A DNA stretch of 7,419 nucleotides from Myxococcaceae bacterium (GTDB taxonomy: Bacteria; Myxococcota; Myxococcia; Myxococcales; Myxococcaceae), in the NCBI GenBank assembly GCA_018262385.1, contig JAGSPQ010000157.1:1-7419 (forward strand), written 5' to 3'. Numbering within the stretch: position 1 is the first letter of the stretch; each line of letters begins with the position of its first letter. Positions 1 to 6,102 of the stretch are shown here, in pieces. The notes beneath the pieces were generated by a model. That model was not told the DNA's origin, did not search any database, and saw only the letters and a list, made by a program, of their open reading frames with translations. A program made the position numbers and the translations under genes.

Positions 1-291
1 CGCGTGCGCCAGCCGCGGCGGCTCCATCTCGAGCAGCATCGAGGCGAGCACCATCGCGCCGTCGATCGCGACCCCGCCCGAGTGGTTGCCGACCAGCATC
101 GCCCGCCCGCGCGGAGGCACGTGCTCGATCCCGAACGCCTTGACCCGGAAGTAGTGCCGGTAGAGGAAGGCGAGCGCGGTGAAGCCCACCCGCAGGTGCT
201 TCTTCGAGACGCCGTACGGGTCGAGGCCCAGCGAGTTGAACCCCAGCTCCAGCCGATCCACCAGATCCGCAATCCGCTCGTCGCGCGCCAT
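1..291 (-). CDS. PlsC/MGAT-like acyltransferase, N-terminal part (3' end off the window)
   Basis: Ninety-seven codons are visible from an ATG at 291 and the frame is still open at the left edge, so the C-terminal part is missing. The key segment is VGNHSGGVAIDG (residues 67-78), preceded by a hydrophobic/aromatic stretch ending in YRHYFRVKAFGIEHVP. That is the layout of lysophospholipid/monoacylglycerol-type acyltransferases, which move an acyl chain from acyl-CoA or acyl-ACP to a lipid hydroxyl at the membrane. The His (H70) and Asp (D77) are six residues apart rather than the four of classical HX4D; from memory, NHSGG/NHAGT-type members of this superfamily show the same wider spacing. The second block (FPEGTRS-like) lies beyond the edge. 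No clear Shine-Dalgarno precedes the ATG. It lies 48 nt after the previous gene and is probably the distal gene of the minus-strand operon. The acyltransferase family is fairly secure; the substrate is unknown. Confidence 0.75.
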   Translation of the reverse strand, partial: MARDERIADLVDRLELGFNSLGLDPYGVSKKHLRVGFTALAFLYRHYFRVKAFGIEHVPPRGRAMLVGNHSGGVAIDGAMVLASMLLEMEPPRLAHA

Positions 292-339
292 GGGCGGCGG
301 AGGTTAACGCACGCCCGCGCGGGGCAACCGAGTAGTTGG

Positions 340-834
340 TCAGCGCGAGCCGGAGGGTTCGCGGAACCCGCCGCGCACCCAGTCGTTGGCCACGTCGCGG
401 TTGAACTTGAAGTCGGTGGCGACGCGGTGCCTGACGACGGTGGCGCCGGCATCGTCGATCGCCGACAGAAACGAGTGGGGCTCGTACTCATCGGGGACCC
501 GCTCGAGCTGGACCTCGTACCAGCGGCCCTCCCAGGCGACGGAGACCTTCTTCTTCAGCGCCTGATCCTGCTGGCGCGCCGAGCGGTCGAGGACCTCGGA
601 CGCCGTCTTGACGAAGGTCGCAAAGGCGGGCCCGTCGAAGGGCTTGGGGTTCTTCTTGTCGCGGCCCATCACCCACGGGCTGATCAACGCCGGCTCGGCG
701 AGGCCGCGCTTGTGAATCTCCACCGCCCAGCCGTCATCGTTCTCGTTCTTGATCACCCGGGCGGTCCAGCCGTTCTTCCGCCAGAAGGTGGGCTCCATCA
801 CGTCGGGCTCGGCGGGCGTCGTCTCGTCGCTCAT
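340..834 (-). CDS. Hypothetical soluble protein, 164 aa
   Basis: I do not recognise a named family. The protein has no signal peptide or membrane segment, so it is probably cytoplasmic. It is rich in Trp and charged residues. Residues 17-58 (FWRKNGWTARVIKN onward, through ISPWVMGRD) look like beta-strands. A helical stretch follows (69-95, including FVKTASEVLDRSARQQDQALKKK), then a second strand-rich half (97-157, including VAWEGRWYEVQLERVP). The two halves may be related folds, but sequence identity between them is too weak to claim a duplication. The start at 834 is favoured over Met13 because AAGAGG sits six nt upstream (plus-strand cctctt, 841-846). It begins 34 nt after the membrane-protein gene and ends 48 nt before the acyltransferase gene, as expected for an operon member. 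Coding is supported by position, ribosome site and a plausible globular composition. Confidence 0.75.
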   Translation of the reverse strand: MSDETTPAEPDVMEPTFWRKNGWTARVIKNENDDGWAVEIHKRGLAEPALISPWVMGRDKKNPKPFDGPAFATFVKTASEVLDRSARQQDQALKKKVSVAWEGRWYEVQLERVPDEYEPHSFLSAIDDAGATVVRHRVATDFKFNRDVANDWVRGGFREPSGSR

Positions 835-868
835 GGCCTGCCTCTTACTCTCGTCTGAGTGGCCGCGC

Positions 869-1366
869 TCAGCGCACCCTGGACGCGCTCTGGCTCTTGA
901 TCGACGCGCGGGCGAGGAAGGCCTCGATCGTCCACGACGCCTGCGACACCTCGAGCAGGGTGGCGAAGCGCCCGAGCTCGACGTCGCGGCTGCCGCCCTG
1001 GGTAAAGAGCACCCACAGTGAGAGCGAGTAGCCCTTCGGATCCTGGGTGAAGAAGGTGGTCAGCACCCGAGTCTCGACCCGCGCGGCCTCGAGCGGCTCC
1101 TGGTCGACGCGCACCACCCCCTGCTCGTGGCGGAGGGTGACCTCGAAGATCCGCAGCGCCGCGCTGAGCTTGGGCAGCAGCCAGGGCAGGAAGCCCGCGC
1201 CGACCCCCAGGACGATCATCCCGTAGAGCGAGGTGGGGCCGAGAAACGCGATCGCCGCGATCCACCCGCCAAGGGCGAGCAACGGGGCCACGGCCCGACG
1301 GGGAGCGCGCCGACGGCGAATCGTCAGCGCTTCGTCCGAGGCCTGGTGGAATTCGACGCCGCGCAC
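869..1366 (-). CDS. Small membrane protein with two N-terminal TM segments, 165 aa
   Basis: The start is GTG at 1366. A TAG, which is the stop of the upstream gene, lies four codons earlier in the same frame and no other start fits. A short N-terminus ends in a basic patch (RRRRAPRR, residues 17-24). Two hydrophobic segments follow (about 25-43 and 46-65), forming a membrane hairpin with Gly/Pro between. The remaining hundred residues alternate strands (FEVTLRHEQGVVRVDQEPLE, then VETRVLTTFF and LSLWVLFTQGG) and end in a helix (WTIEAFLARASIKS). That order resembles bacterial membrane-anchored PH-like domains, but this is only a shape resemblance and I would not name a function. The basic patch before the first segment suggests a cytoplasmic N-terminus and a C-terminal domain on the cytoplasmic face. 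The nine-nt gap to the upstream oxidoreductase gene argues for co-transcription and coupled translation. Confidence 0.72.
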   Translation of the reverse strand: MRGVEFHQASDEALTIRRRRAPRRAVAPLLALGGWIAAIAFLGPTSLYGMIVLGVGAGFLPWLLPKLSAALRIFEVTLRHEQGVVRVDQEPLEAARVETRVLTTFFTQDPKGYSLSLWVLFTQGGSRDVELGRFATLLEVSQASWTIEAFLARASIKSQSASRVR

Positions 1367-1375
1367 TCCACAAGT

Positions 1376-2452
1376 CTAACCGAGAGAATCGCGGCGGCTG
1401 GTGCCCGGCACCCCCAGCACGAAATCGACCCCGAACGCCTGCGACGGAGACAGCGCCCCTTCCGGGCGCCGGGCGAGCACCTGTTCGACCGCCGAGATGG
1501 CCGCGTGCCGGGTGAGGTCGTAACCGTCGGAGGTGTCGAGCCAACCCTCGGCAAACGCTCCGCCCTTCATGCTCGCCCGGGCGTAGAGGTGGGCGCTGCC
1601 GTGCTTCAGCTTCTCGGCGTCCGGCCCCGCGGTGCGCCGCTCCAGCTGCGCGTCGAGGCGAGAGCGAAAGGCGGGAAAGCCCAGGAGCTGGTTGAACAGC
1701 GGCAGCCCGACGGCACCGACCGGCCACGCGACCCGCAGGATTTTCGCGAGCGAGGAGGGCATCGCCAGGCAGACGGTGATGTTCGGGATGTGGGTGCTGT
1801 GCCAGGCGGTGACGAGGTCCCCGATCGGCGCCGGGACCACGAGCGCCTCGCGATGGCTGAACCGCACCGGGTGGACGCCTTTGCCCGGGGGAAAAGGGAC
1901 GAGCGCGCCGTCGCGGCGGACCCAGCCCCCGCCGGGCACCATCCCGAGGGCGGACTTGGCGGTGCCGGCCGAGGGCTGGCCGAGCACGGCGAGGGCCAGC
2001 TCGAGGGTGTCGGCGCCGGGCAGCTTCGCCGCAACCCAGGCGGCGAGGCAGTCAGAGGGCACCACGTCGAAACCCACGCCGGGAATCAGCGCGATCTTCT
2101 TCGCCTTCGCCGCTGCGTCGCGCGCGAACAGCGCCTGGAAGACCGGCAGCTCGCCGGTGATGTCGAGGTAGCTGCAGCCGGTGTCGAGGCACGCATCGGC
2201 CATCGGCGAGCTGGTCTGGACGAAGGGGCCGGCGGCGTGAAGCACGGCGCCGGCGCCCTTCAGCAAGGCCCGCAGCCCGGCCGCGTCTTCCAGCGGCACC
2301 GCCTTCCAGTCGAGGTTCAGCCGCTCGCCCAGCGCGCGGAGCTTCTGGGGGTTGCGCCCGGCGAGCAGCGGCCGGTGACCGCGGCGGGCGGCCTCTTCGG
2401 CGAGGAGGACGCCGGTGTAGCCGGTGGCGCCGTAGAGGACCCAGGGGGACAC
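1376..2452 (-). CDS. Saccharopine dehydrogenase-like NAD(P)-dependent oxidoreductase, 358 aa
   Basis: The N-terminus is a Rossmann domain: YGATGYTG (residues 7-14) is the glycine-rich dinucleotide loop, and LLAGRN (29-34) ends the second strand with an Arg suited to NADP(H). Family-typical segments follow: VLHAAGPFVQ (70-79), and CLDTGCSYLDITGE (88-101). PGVGFDVVPSDCLA is the conserved piece joining the two domains. This is the SCCPDH/trans-acting enoyl reductase-like branch, not lysine-pathway saccharopine dehydrogenase, since single-domain proteins of this kind act on varied or unknown, often lipid, substrates. Length is close to usual for the group. GTG at 2452 is chosen because it places the first beta-strand directly after the start as expected; no clear ribosome site precedes it, so leaderless or weak initiation is possible. 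It is the first gene of the minus-strand operon and faces the divergent spacer. With an acyltransferase downstream, a lipid-modification role is a reasonable guess. Confidence 0.88.
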   Translation of the reverse strand: MSPWVLYGATGYTGVLLAEEAARRGHRPLLAGRNPQKLRALGERLNLDWKAVPLEDAAGLRALLKGAGAVLHAAGPFVQTSSPMADACLDTGCSYLDITGELPVFQALFARDAAAKAKKIALIPGVGFDVVPSDCLAAWVAAKLPGADTLELALAVLGQPSAGTAKSALGMVPGGGWVRRDGALVPFPPGKGVHPVRFSHREALVVPAPIGDLVTAWHSTHIPNITVCLAMPSSLAKILRVAWPVGAVGLPLFNQLLGFPAFRSRLDAQLERRTAGPDAEKLKHGSAHLYARASMKGGAFAEGWLDTSDGYDLTRHAAISAVEQVLARRPEGALSPSQAFGVDFVLGVPGTSRRDSLG

Positions 2453-2569
2453 GGGGCCGACAGTAGTCGCGTTTCGGGGCCGGGGGGTTGCCGACCGTTG
2501 GCCCCCTTCCTCCGACCGCTCACCGCACCCGTCGGCACCCGGCGCTCCGGCGCGGGTTCAATTCCTCCC
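2453..2569. promoter_or_regulatory. Divergent intergenic spacer with a near-palindrome
   Basis: This 117-nt spacer lies between two diverging genes and should contain the promoters for both operons. No sigma-70-type -35/-10 pair and no -24/-12 element with correct spacing was found on either strand. What is visible is a 13-bp near-palindrome, GCCGACCGTTGGC at 2490-2502 (one mismatched pair around a central C), and the heptamer CCGACCG at 2491-2497 and again at 2512-2518, a spacing of 21 bp or two helical turns. This could be an operator, but GC-rich DNA yields such patterns by chance. Confidence 0.3.
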
Positions 2570-3673
2570 ATGCGCCTGCCCCGCTTCCTGCTGCTGTGTC
2601 TGCCGATCCTCGCCACCGCGGCGACCGCGGCCCACCTCAACACCGCCGCGGCGAAGCCGGCCGGCTTCCCCGAGGGCGTCGCCCAGCAGGTGAAGTGGCT
2701 CGAGGCCACCCTCGACGACGAGGACGCGGCGGCCAACCAGCACGCCTTCCCGGAAGGCGAGCTGTTCACCTGGGAGTTCTATTCGCTCGCGCTGTTCAAC
2801 CTCGCCGAAGAGACCCACGCCCCCGAGGACGTGGAGCGGGCGATCAAGGTCGCGCGGGCGGTGCTGCCGAAGATGGACGCGATGCTCACCCACGTCCCGT
2901 TCTCCCGAATGAAGGCTCGCCGGCTGCGGGGAGGCATCTGCTGGTTCTCGGGGCAGAACCTGGTCCGCGCCCGGCTGGTGGCGCTGGCGGGCGAGCGGGC
3001 GACGGCGAAAGAGGTGCAGCGCTTCCACGACGACAGCGCGCTGCTGTTCGGCGAGTTCTCGCGCTCGAAGACCGCGGTGCTCGAGGCGCACCCGGGCCAG
3101 AGCTGGCCGGTGGACTCGCTGTTCGGCTTCGAGTCGCTCCAGCTGCACGACCGGCTCTTCGGCACCGCCTGGTTCCGCGCGTTCGACACCTGGGTCGCCG
3201 CGATGGAGTCGACCAAAGACAAGGCGACCGGGCTGCACGTGTCCTTCCTCCACCTCGACGGCCGGGTGCGCGACGTGCCCCGCGGCTGCGCGCTGTCGTG
3301 GAGCCTGGCGGTGCTGCCACGGCTCCACCCGCGGATCGCCGCCGAGCAGTGGGCCGCCTACAAGAAGTCCTTCTTCGGCTGCACCGCCGGAGTGTGCCTG
3401 GTGCGCGAATACCCACCCGGAGTGGATCGCGCCGGCGACGTCGACTCGGGCCCGGTGGTGAACGGGTATGGGATGTCCGCGACGGCGTTCGCCCTCGCGG
3501 CCGCGCGCGCCAACGGCGATCGCGAAACCGCCGCCGCGCTCGAGCGGCTGGGCGAGTCTTTCGGCAGCCCGGTGGTGACCGCGGCGGGCAAGCGCTACCT
3601 CAATGGGACGGTGCCGATGTTCGACGTTCTTTCGCTGTGGGTGCGAACGGTTAGGATGACCGCTCCTCCATGA
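2570..3673 (+). CDS. Exported, mostly helical protein of unknown function, 367 aa
   Basis: The ATG at 2570 begins a clear Sec signal peptide (MRLPRFLLLCLPILATAATAA, probable cleavage near residue 21), so this start is right even though the frame stays open far upstream. The Cys at residue 10 is not in a lipobox. The mature protein is mainly amphipathic helices with conserved-looking blocks: GGICWFSGQNLVRARLVAL (121-139), EAHPGQSWPVDSLFGFESL (172-190) with LHDRLFG after it, and DSGPVVNGYGMSATAFALAA (292-311). The second and third blocks recall (alpha/alpha)6-barrel proteins, such as those annotated with linalool dehydratase/isomerase-like or glycosidase-like toroid domains. I treat that as a hint only. 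C271 and C276, and C124 and C240, could form disulfides in the periplasm. The stop codon overlaps the PilZ start (ATGA), so the two are translationally coupled. No good ribosome site precedes the ATG. Gene reality is high; function is unknown. Confidence 0.82.
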   Translation: MRLPRFLLLCLPILATAATAAHLNTAAAKPAGFPEGVAQQVKWLEATLDDEDAAANQHAFPEGELFTWEFYSLALFNLAEETHAPEDVERAIKVARAVLPKMDAMLTHVPFSRMKARRLRGGICWFSGQNLVRARLVALAGERATAKEVQRFHDDSALLFGEFSRSKTAVLEAHPGQSWPVDSLFGFESLQLHDRLFGTAWFRAFDTWVAAMESTKDKATGLHVSFLHLDGRVRDVPRGCALSWSLAVLPRLHPRIAAEQWAAYKKSFFGCTAGVCLVREYPPGVDRAGDVDSGPVVNGYGMSATAFALAAARANGDRETAAALERLGESFGSPVVTAAGKRYLNGTVPMFDVLSLWVRTVRMTAPP

Positions 3674-4041
3674 GCGACTCCGAGAGCCCCGACAACCGCC
3701 GCAAGCACGCCCGCACTCCGCTCTCGCTGCTGGTGCAGTTCCGCTTCAACACCTTCGAGGACTTCCTCGCCGACTACTCCCACGACATCTCCCCGGGCGG
3801 GATGTTCATCCGCACCGACGAGCCGCAGGAGGAAGGCAGCATCATCTACCTCCAGTTCTCGCTCAAAGACGGCAGCCGGCTGATCGAGGGAATGGGCAAG
3901 GTGGTGCGCTGCAACCCCCGCGGAGTGGCGGGGCGGGTGGCCGGAATGGGGATCGAGTTCCTCAACTTCGACGACGAGTCGATGGCGCTGATCCAGGAGA
4001 TCTGCTCCAGCCGCGAGACGCCGACCCGGCCGAAGAACTGA
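3670..4041 (+). CDS. Stand-alone PilZ domain protein (c-di-GMP receptor), 123 aa
   Basis: The single domain fills the protein and is cytoplasmic. Both c-di-GMP-binding signatures are present: RKHAR (R11 and R15 of RxxxR) and DISPGG (D39, S41, G44 of D/NxSxxG), followed by the usual beta-barrel segments MFIRTD, GSIIYLQFSL, GKVVRC and GMGIEFLNF. The closing helix is DDESMALIQEIC. Proteins with this compact arrangement are expanded in Myxococcus (the TIGR02266-type paralogous domain), which supports the suggested host group. Binding should change how it contacts a partner; the partner is unknown. It starts within the stop of the exported-protein gene (ATGA), with only a weak AGGA 13 nt upstream, so it probably depends on re-initiation. 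It ends eight nt before the kinase gene, suggesting the three are made together and that c-di-GMP tunes the output of the kinase or the exported protein. PilZ assignment is firm. Confidence 0.95.
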   Translation: MSDSESPDNRRKHARTPLSLLVQFRFNTFEDFLADYSHDISPGGMFIRTDEPQEEGSIIYLQFSLKDGSRLIEGMGKVVRCNPRGVAGRVAGMGIEFLNFDDESMALIQEICSSRETPTRPKN

Positions 4042-4046
4042 GGAGG
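4041..4046 (+). promoter_or_regulatory. Strong Shine-Dalgarno for the histidine kinase gene
   Basis: AGGAGG begins on the last base of the PilZ stop codon (TGA, 4039-4041) and is three nt from the GTG at 4050. It is the best ribosome site in the window and fixes the GTG start of the kinase, although the spacer is shorter than usual. Confidence 0.7.
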
Positions 4047-4049
4047 CCC

Positions 4050-5486
4050 GTGGGCCTGCGCGCACGGCTGCTGCTCGCCTTCCTCGCTCCCACCTGGGTG
4101 TTGCTCGCAGTTGCCGGCTTCTTCGGCTACCAGTTCAGCCGCAACCTCCTCGAGGCCGAGCTGGGCGCGTCGCTGTCGGCGATCGCCGCCACGGTCTCTT
4201 CCCAGATCTCGGCCGAGCGGCTGCTCTCGATCGCCGAAGGGGACGACAAGGGCGAAGGCTCTCGCACCTGGCGATCGCTCTCCCGCGAGCTGACCGAGGC
4301 GAAGGGCGCGGCCGGAGCGCAACGGGTGTTCGCCTTCGATCGCGAAGGGCGGGTGCGACTCGACATCGGCGGCGGCCTGCCGGCGATGGCGTCGGTGCCC
4401 GAGCTGCTGCGCGACGGTACCGAGCTCGACGAGGTGTGGAGCGGAAAGCGCAGCGCGTCCCAGGTGCTGTTCGAGGGAAACGACGGGCGGCTCTACAAGA
4501 CCGGCTACGCGCCGCTGTGGCGCGACGGGAAGGTGGCCGGCGCGATCGGGGTCGAGGGCAGCGCCGAGTTCTTCGGCCCGCTGCGCACCCTGGCGCGCAG
4601 CTTCTTCGGCCTGATGGGGGTGACCCTGCTGGTGCTGGCGGCGGCGGCGCTGGTGACCGCGCGCGCGCTGTCGGTGCCGCTCGAGCGGCTGGTGGCGGCG
4701 GCGACCCGAATCGGCACTGGAGACCTGACCACCAAAGTCGCGCCCGAGCGGACGGTGGAGATCGGGACGCTGGCCGGCCAGCTCGAGTCGATGCGCGAGG
4801 CGCTCGACAGCCGGGATCGCCAGCTGAAGATGATGCTCGGCGGCGTCGCGCACGAGGTGAAGAACCCGCTCGGAGGGATCGAGCTGTTCGCCGGGCTGCT
4901 CCACGAAGAGCTCAGCTCGGTGAACCCCAGCTCGGCCGACGCGCTCGAGCACACCGCGCGAATCCGGCGCGAGCTCGACTACCTGAAGCGGATCGTGGAC
5001 GACTTCCTTGCCTTCGCGCGCGAGCAGAAGATGGCGAAGAGTCCGTTCGCGGTCTCGGGCTGGCTGCAGACCGCGGTCGACGTGCTCACCGGAGACGCGC
5101 GGCAGAAGAACGTGACCCTGGTGCTGCAAACCGACGACGCGACGGTGGAGGGCGACTTCAACCTGCTCACCTCGGCGCTGGTGAACCTGGTGAAGAACGC
5201 GGTCCAGGCCTCGCCGGAAGGCAAGACGGTGAAGCTCCACGGGCGGGTCGAGCACGGGCGCTACCTGGTCGAGGTGAGCGACGAGGGCCTGGGGATCGCC
5301 GGCGAGCTGCAAGCGCGGATCTTCGAGCCGTTCTTCACCACCCGGGAGAAGGGCACCGGGCTGGGGCTGCCGCTGGCGCGCAAGCTGGTCGAGGCCCACC
5401 ACGGGACGCTGACCCTCGAGTCGGTGCCGGGGAAGACGACCTTCCGCCTCGCCCTGCCGATGGATCCGCGCGCGCAGCCGCCCTGA
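4050..5486 (+). CDS. Membrane sensor histidine kinase (HAMP-HisKA-HATPase), 478 aa
   Basis: An inner-membrane kinase that autophosphorylates on His and passes phosphate to a response regulator. The start is GTG, set by AGGAGG at 4041-4046. Domain order: TM1 (about 6-29), an extracytoplasmic sensor (30-180) with a Cache/PAS-like strand pattern (RVFAFDREGRVRLDIG, then LYKTGYAPLWRDGKVAGAIGVE), TM2 (about 184-204), HAMP (205-257), HisKA with H-box GGVAHEVKNPLGG (H268), and HATPase. The ATPase part has an intact N-box (LVNLVKNAVQAS, N379/N383), G1 (DEGLGI, D411-G415), F-box (FEPFFTT, 425-431) and G2 (KGTGLGLPLARKL, 434-446). The H-box and catalytic boxes resemble NtrB-like kinases that often partner NtrC-type regulators. 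There is no receiver domain and no response regulator within the window, so it is an orphan as far as can be seen. It is the last gene of the unit starting with the exported protein and PilZ. Assignment is firm; the signal sensed is unknown. Confidence 0.96.
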   Translation: MGLRARLLLAFLAPTWVLLAVAGFFGYQFSRNLLEAELGASLSAIAATVSSQISAERLLSIAEGDDKGEGSRTWRSLSRELTEAKGAAGAQRVFAFDREGRVRLDIGGGLPAMASVPELLRDGTELDEVWSGKRSASQVLFEGNDGRLYKTGYAPLWRDGKVAGAIGVEGSAEFFGPLRTLARSFFGLMGVTLLVLAAAALVTARALSVPLERLVAAATRIGTGDLTTKVAPERTVEIGTLAGQLESMREALDSRDRQLKMMLGGVAHEVKNPLGGIELFAGLLHEELSSVNPSSADALEHTARIRRELDYLKRIVDDFLAFAREQKMAKSPFAVSGWLQTAVDVLTGDARQKNVTLVLQTDDATVEGDFNLLTSALVNLVKNAVQASPEGKTVKLHGRVEHGRYLVEVSDEGLGIAGELQARIFEPFFTTREKGTGLGLPLARKLVEAHHGTLTLESVPGKTTFRLALPMDPRAQPP

Positions 5487-5628
5487 CAGCGGCGCCCGGG
5501 TGCGCGGTGGCTCGCGCAGAACCAGACGAGATTGGCGAATGACTCTGATGGCTTGAGCTGGCGCGGAGGATGCGAAGAGACTCCGTCGATCTTGGGGGTC
5601 CACCGAGGTCGAGGGAGACTGGCTGCCT
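5487..5628 (+). promoter_or_regulatory. Spacer between the kinase and lipoprotein genes
   Basis: This 142-nt spacer is visibly less GC-rich in its middle (about 5515-5595) than the flanking genes. Just after the kinase stop there is a GCGC/GCGC stem possibility around CCGGGT, but no T-run, so no intrinsic terminator can be called. It contains a sigma-54-like element (5558-5574, listed separately). GGGAG at 5613-5617 is 11 nt from the ATG at 5629, a rather long spacing for a ribosome site. No credible small gene or RNA was found. Confidence 0.45.
5558..5574 (+). promoter_or_regulatory. Candidate sigma-54 (-24/-12) promoter
   Basis: CTGGCGCGGAGGATGCG aligns with the RpoN consensus YTGGCACGRNNNTTGCW with three mismatches. 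The invariant GG (5560-5561) and GC (5572-5573) are kept at the correct spacing. It would start transcription near 5585, leaving a leader of about 44 nt before the lipoprotein ATG at 5629. It is in the right place and orientation. An equally good match at 5650-5666 lies inside the lipoprotein coding sequence, so the motif is not rare in this composition and the call is tentative. Confidence 0.3.
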
Positions 5629-6102
5629 ATGACAAACGCGTTCCGCCTCCTGGCGGGGGTGCTGCTGCTGGCGGGCTGCAAGGTGCCGCAGCTCGAGCTG
5701 CCGAAGATCACCGTTCCTGCCCTCCCGATGATCGACCCGCTCAAGCTGCCGCTGCCGAAGACGGTCGACGGCAAGTACCTGCTGATGGAGCTGTCGCAGG
5801 CGCGGCTCGAGGTGGATCCCACCGTGCGCGATCCGCTGACCGCGGTCGGGGAGTGCGTCGACCAGGTCACCTACTGCTACACCCCCAACGTCCGCTCGCT
5901 CGACGAGTGCGTGCGCAGCGTCCGCACCTGCGCGACCCAGGCTCCCTGGGCGGAGCCGCTCGGCTGTTGTCCGAAGGCCTGCCAGGACGGCTACGCCGCA
6001 CTCCGGGCGGCGGGAACCGAGCCCGACCTTGCGGTCAGCACCGCCTTCTTCGGGAAGCCGTACTGCTTTCCCGGGGTCGCCGCCGCGCTGGAGGGAACAT
6101 GA
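5629..6102 (+). CDS. Cysteine-rich lipoprotein, 157 aa
   Basis: The protein has a textbook lipoprotein signal: hydrophobic LLAGVLLLAGC with lipobox LAGC (14-17), so C17 would be lipidated and anchored. The residue after it is Lys. From memory, +2 Lys in Myxococcus lipoproteins has been linked to surface or matrix location and +2 Asp to inner-membrane retention, so export beyond the inner membrane is likely. A Pro/Leu-rich linker follows (19-45, with repeated LPK and LP units). The C-terminal domain holds eight cysteines (76, 83, 94, 101, 113, 114, 118 and 146; C-x6-C-x10-C-x6-C-x11-CC-x3-C-x27-C), enough for four disulfides. I do not recognise the family. The ATG at 5629 is the only in-frame start near the signal peptide. 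Its stop overlaps the next start (ATGA), tying it to the exported PLC-fold protein, for which it may be an anchor, chaperone or inhibitor; this is inference. Confidence 0.85.
   Translation: MTNAFRLLAGVLLLAGCKVPQLELPKITVPALPMIDPLKLPLPKTVDGKYLLMELSQARLEVDPTVRDPLTAVGECVDQVTYCYTPNVRSLDECVRSVRTCATQAPWAEPLGCCPKACQDGYAALRAAGTEPDLAVSTAFFGKPYCFPGVAAALEGT

Noticed and set aside
314..323. CCCGCGCGGG palindrome between the 164-aa and acyltransferase genes as a terminator
   Set aside because: No loop of useful size and no T-run on either strand. The genes appear co-transcribed.
4..858. A 284-codon plus-strand frame opposite the acyltransferase and 164-aa genes
   Set aside because: The minus-strand frames have a recognisable acyltransferase motif and a ribosome site; this one has neither.
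1127..2569. Long upstream extension of the exported-protein frame
   Set aside because: It runs antisense through the oxidoreductase gene and would bury the signal peptide at 2570. The translated extension is low-complexity Arg/Gly/Glu-rich.
5490..5515. GC-rich stem after the kinase stop as an intrinsic terminator
   Set aside because: A short stem is possible but no U-tract follows.
5532..5560. TTGGCG as a sigma-70 -35 box
   Set aside because: The hexamer at the proper distance is GAGCTG, which is not a -10 sequence.
5650..5666. Second sigma-54-like match (CTGGCGGGGGTGCTGCT)
   Set aside because: It lies inside the lipoprotein signal-peptide coding sequence and is explained by Leu/Ala/Gly codons. 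It shows that such matches occur by chance here.
3846..5870. A 674-codon open frame on the minus strand covering the PilZ and kinase genes
   Set aside because: It is antisense to two firmly identified genes, its product is Arg/His/Gln-rich with no domain, and it arises from GC-rich third positions.
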